Positions 12,678 to 14,914 of a DNA stretch of 14,914 nt are shown piece by piece. This DNA is from an uncultured Eubacteriales bacterium (lineage in GTDB: Bacteria; Bacillota; Clostridia; Christensenellales; CAG-917). The translations under genes and the position numbers were made by a program. Below the pieces are notes generated by a model that saw only the letters and a list, made by a program, of their open reading frames with translations, had not been told where the DNA came from and made no database searches. Within the stretch, counting starts at the first letter, position 1. Each line of letters begins with the position of its first letter. The stretch covers positions 1-14,914 of the forward strand of contig URTQ01000014.1 of NCBI GenBank assembly GCA_900550855.1, written 5' to 3'.

Positions 12678-14852
12678 ATGAACGAATTTGACGAAAACAA
12701 CGTACAAGTTCAAAACGACGAGGCGCAAATCGCCGATAACGTCGAAAGCATAGACGGCAAAAAGTTTGTGCATATCGACAAGTCGAAACACATTTTCGAC
12801 ATCGTGTATCTTGCGCTTTGCTCGGCGTTTATGCTGGTTATGTGGTGCACGGGTTACAACTTCCTGCCCCTCGTTGCCGACATACTCGCAATCGTCGCGG
12901 GCGTATTCATTTTTGCGCGTATGCTCGCAAAAAGCAACGTCGGACTCTATATGTGGATTTCATATATGGTTTGCATTTGCGGACTGTTCGTGTTCTTTCT
13001 CATATGGGGTGCGGAAAGTTTCGGAAAGAACCTTTGGTACAACTTCGTTATCGTGCTTTTCCCCGTGCTTCTTGCGACGTTTGTGTATCTTGCCGACAAG
13101 TTTATCGCCAAAAAAGCGGCGTTGAAAGTGACTTGCGCGGTATGTGCGTTCCTTATGGTCGGCACGGCAATAGTGTACGTCTTCTTTATGAACTTGCGCT
13201 GCCGCCCCACCGTCGAGAGTTTGCAAGCGGGTCACGACGACTATCTTGCGAGCGTAAAGAACAAATATAACACGCAAGACAAGCCGAACGTCCTCGTCAT
13301 ACTTATGGACGATATGGCGTACAGCGACATCTCTGCGTACAGTTATCTCGCCTCGAAAGTGAACGGCGAAGGCGGTACGGTGACCGATTCCGTAAACGCC
13401 ACCATAAACACCCCCAACATCGACTCGATTGCGGACGGCGGAATTATGATGGACAACTTCTATTCGGCGTCCCCCGTATGCTCGCCCTCGCGCTTTTCGA
13501 TACTCACGGGCAGATATTCCTCGCGCGGATATTTGGACAACGTTGTGTTCCCAAGCGACATTCAATCGAATCCGTGGTCGCCGACGCACTTTCTCAATCC
13601 CTATCAGTTCCTCAACAACGTTGACGGGATTTTGGGCGACGAAATCACGTTTGCGGAAGTGTTGCAAGCGGCAGGCTACAACACGGGTTGCATAGGCAAG
13701 TGGAATCTCGGCGACTACGGCGAGTACCTTCCCACAAACCAAGGCTTCGACTACTTCTACGGCAGTTATTACGTCAACGATATGACCCCGTACAACTGGG
13801 TCGAGGACTACGTTGACGAGAGCGGCAACTTCCACTCGAAAGAAGTGCGTACGCACAAGGAAAACCTCGACCAGTCCGAATCGACGAGATTGCTCACCGC
13901 GCAAATGCTCAACTTCATATCCTCGTCGGTTGAAAACGACGAGAAATTCCTCGCCTACTACACTACGCCGTGGCCGCACTTTCCCATCTACTCGGACAAC
14001 AGCGGAAGCGGCAAAGGCAACACGAGCGACGACACCTACGTCCAGTGCATAGAGGAATTTGACAAGTATCTCGGCGACATCCTCAACTACCTCAAAGACA
14101 CGCCCGACCCGAGCGGAAACGGCTCGCTTTACGACAATACCCTCGTCGTGTTCACGTCGGACAACGGCCCCGGACGTGAGGGCGTCACAGGCGATATGAG
14201 AGGCAGAAAGAACACCACCTTCGAAGGCGGTATGAAAGTGCCTATCCTCGTAAGTTACCCCAACGGCGGCGTAGGTAGTGGCGATGCAATCGCAACCGAA
14301 ACCTACAAATACTATCAATGGAAAAACAATTCCGAGCGCACCTCGCAGGATAATGTTGCAAGCAAGGTTAAATCGAGCGTGGCAACGAGCGCAACGACAA
14401 AGCATATCGACGCAAGCAGTATGAACTTTGACTTGTTCAACACCATTTTGAGTTACTGCGGCATAACGAACGCTGACGGAAGCGTGTATCTTCCCTCCGA
14501 CAGAATCATCGACGGCGTTGACCTTACGTCGCTTTGGAACTGCACCGTACCAACGTCCACGCGCGTACACGACAAACTTTTCTATCTGAAAAAAGGCAAA
14601 TGTCAAGCCGTACAAATGGCGGTGGAACTTGACGGAACGACCTACGACTTCAAATACTACGACAGCGTGCGCACCGAAAACTCGGCGTTCATCGACCAAG
14701 TGTACAAGAACTATCTGTTCAACCTCGACACCGACCCCGCCGAAGGATACAGTCTGTCAAAGACCTATCCCGAAATCGCCTCTACGTTGCTTTCCGAACT
14801 CAAAGCCTTCCGCAAAGAAATGAAAACCAACAGACGAGGAATAATAAAATAA
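12678..14852 (+). CDS. Membrane-anchored sulfatase with formylglycine-type CSPSR motif
   Basis: A 724-residue protein with about five N-terminal membrane segments (near 39-59, 62-82, 88-110, 119-139, 150-171) and a C-terminal alkaline-phosphatase/sulfatase-fold domain from about 203. Sulfatase motifs: metal-binding VLVILMDDMAYSD (D211, D212); CSPSRFSILTGR with C268, the residue converted to formylglycine; IGKWNLGDYG (about 340-349); PHFP with H434; SDNG (D495, N496); and GRKNTTFEGGMKVP with K511. A deviation is N343 in GKWNLG, where active members usually read GKWHLG. With five membrane passes the catalytic domain would face outward. Five N-terminal passes recall lipoteichoic acid synthases, but those use threonine and lack CxPSR. 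I prefer the ATG at 12678, five bases after AGGTGG, over an in-frame GTG at 12669 that lies inside that site. Substrate unknown; sulfated glycans are typical for the family. Confidence 0.88.
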   Translation: MNEFDENNVQVQNDEAQIADNVESIDGKKFVHIDKSKHIFDIVYLALCSAFMLVMWCTGYNFLPLVADILAIVAGVFIFARMLAKSNVGLYMWISYMVCICGLFVFFLIWGAESFGKNLWYNFVIVLFPVLLATFVYLADKFIAKKAALKVTCAVCAFLMVGTAIVYVFFMNLRCRPTVESLQAGHDDYLASVKNKYNTQDKPNVLVILMDDMAYSDISAYSYLASKVNGEGGTVTDSVNATINTPNIDSIADGGIMMDNFYSASPVCSPSRFSILTGRYSSRGYLDNVVFPSDIQSNPWSPTHFLNPYQFLNNVDGILGDEITFAEVLQAAGYNTGCIGKWNLGDYGEYLPTNQGFDYFYGSYYVNDMTPYNWVEDYVDESGNFHSKEVRTHKENLDQSESTRLLTAQMLNFISSSVENDEKFLAYYTTPWPHFPIYSDNSGSGKGNTSDDTYVQCIEEFDKYLGDILNYLKDTPDPSGNGSLYDNTLVVFTSDNGPGREGVTGDMRGRKNTTFEGGMKVPILVSYPNGGVGSGDAIATETYKYYQWKNNSERTSQDNVASKVKSSVATSATTKHIDASSMNFDLFNTILSYCGITNADGSVYLPSDRIIDGVDLTSLWNCTVPTSTRVHDKLFYLKKGKCQAVQMAVELDGTTYDFKYYDSVRTENSAFIDQVYKNYLFNLDTDPAEGYSLSKTYPEIASTLLSELKAFRKEMKTNRRGIIK

Positions 14853-14874
14853 CGAAATAATTGCATAAAATAAT

Positions 14875-14914
14875 GGCGATTTGTAGATTTTAAACGCCCT
14901 TTTTTTTTTTTTTT
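14875..14914 (+). terminator. Probable terminator after the sulfatase gene, running into the window end
   Basis: GGCG-A-TTT (14875-14882) can pair with AAACGCC (14892-14898), leaving one bulged A, and at least 15 T follow from 14900 to the last base. The stem is modest, and a homopolymer at the very end could also be an assembly artefact. Confidence 0.55.

Noticed and set aside
12960..14699. 579-codon open frame on the minus strand opposite the sulfatase
   Set aside because: The plus-strand frame carries all sulfatase motifs; the antisense translation is rich in Val, Arg and His without any fold-like pattern, typical of a codon-bias shadow.

Overview
The window looks like a chromosomal stretch from a low-to-mid GC Gram-positive bacterium, most likely an uncultured Clostridia/Bacillota lineage. 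Three things point there: a fused FolB-FolK enzyme in a folate operon headed by a tetrahydrofolate riboswitch, a TGS-domain nucleoside kinase, and a LURP-one/YxjI-type protein. Genes are mostly preceded by GGAGG-like ribosome binding sites and by 17-bp-spaced sigma-A-like promoters. This placement is inferred from gene content only.

Left half, all on the minus strand, read from right to left: a THF riboswitch (about 7179-7277), then folC, folE, folP and folBK (7129 down to 3609), a LURP-one-related gene (3501-3007), a nucleoside (uridine-type) kinase (2604-946) and a FAD-dependent oxidoreductase cut by the window edge (814-1). The four fol genes cover GTP to dihydroneopterin triphosphate (FolE), dihydroneopterin aldolase plus pyrophosphokinase (FolBK), pteroate synthesis (FolP), and glutamate addition (FolC). 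They are packed with gaps of 16 bp or less, so the riboswitch can feed back on the whole pathway.

Right half, all on the plus strand: a two-gene membrane-protein operon (DUF5058-type protein plus a second integral membrane protein with a long acidic tail, 7537-9357) closed by a clear intrinsic terminator; trkA-trkH, a potassium uptake system (9544-12377); and a membrane-anchored formylglycine-type sulfatase (12678-14852) with an asparagine where the family usually has a catalytic histidine. The window ends in a run of T.

The most interesting signal is not a gene. Two 127-nt hairpin elements, one after the LURP-one gene (minus strand, 3009-2883) and one after trkH (plus strand, 12365-12491), align without a gap. 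They share a near-identical core (CAACTCATTTACG, four variable bases, GTAAATTAGGGTTGC) and the same arrangement of 18-bp, 7-bp and 11-bp stems. The stems differ in sequence but stay paired through compensatory changes. In both, the outer stem takes in the stop codon of the upstream gene, so the distal arm is an inverted copy of that gene's 3' end. Degenerate extra copies of the distal arm follow in tandem. This looks like an undescribed, dispersed family of structured 3'-end elements; its function cannot be read from this window.
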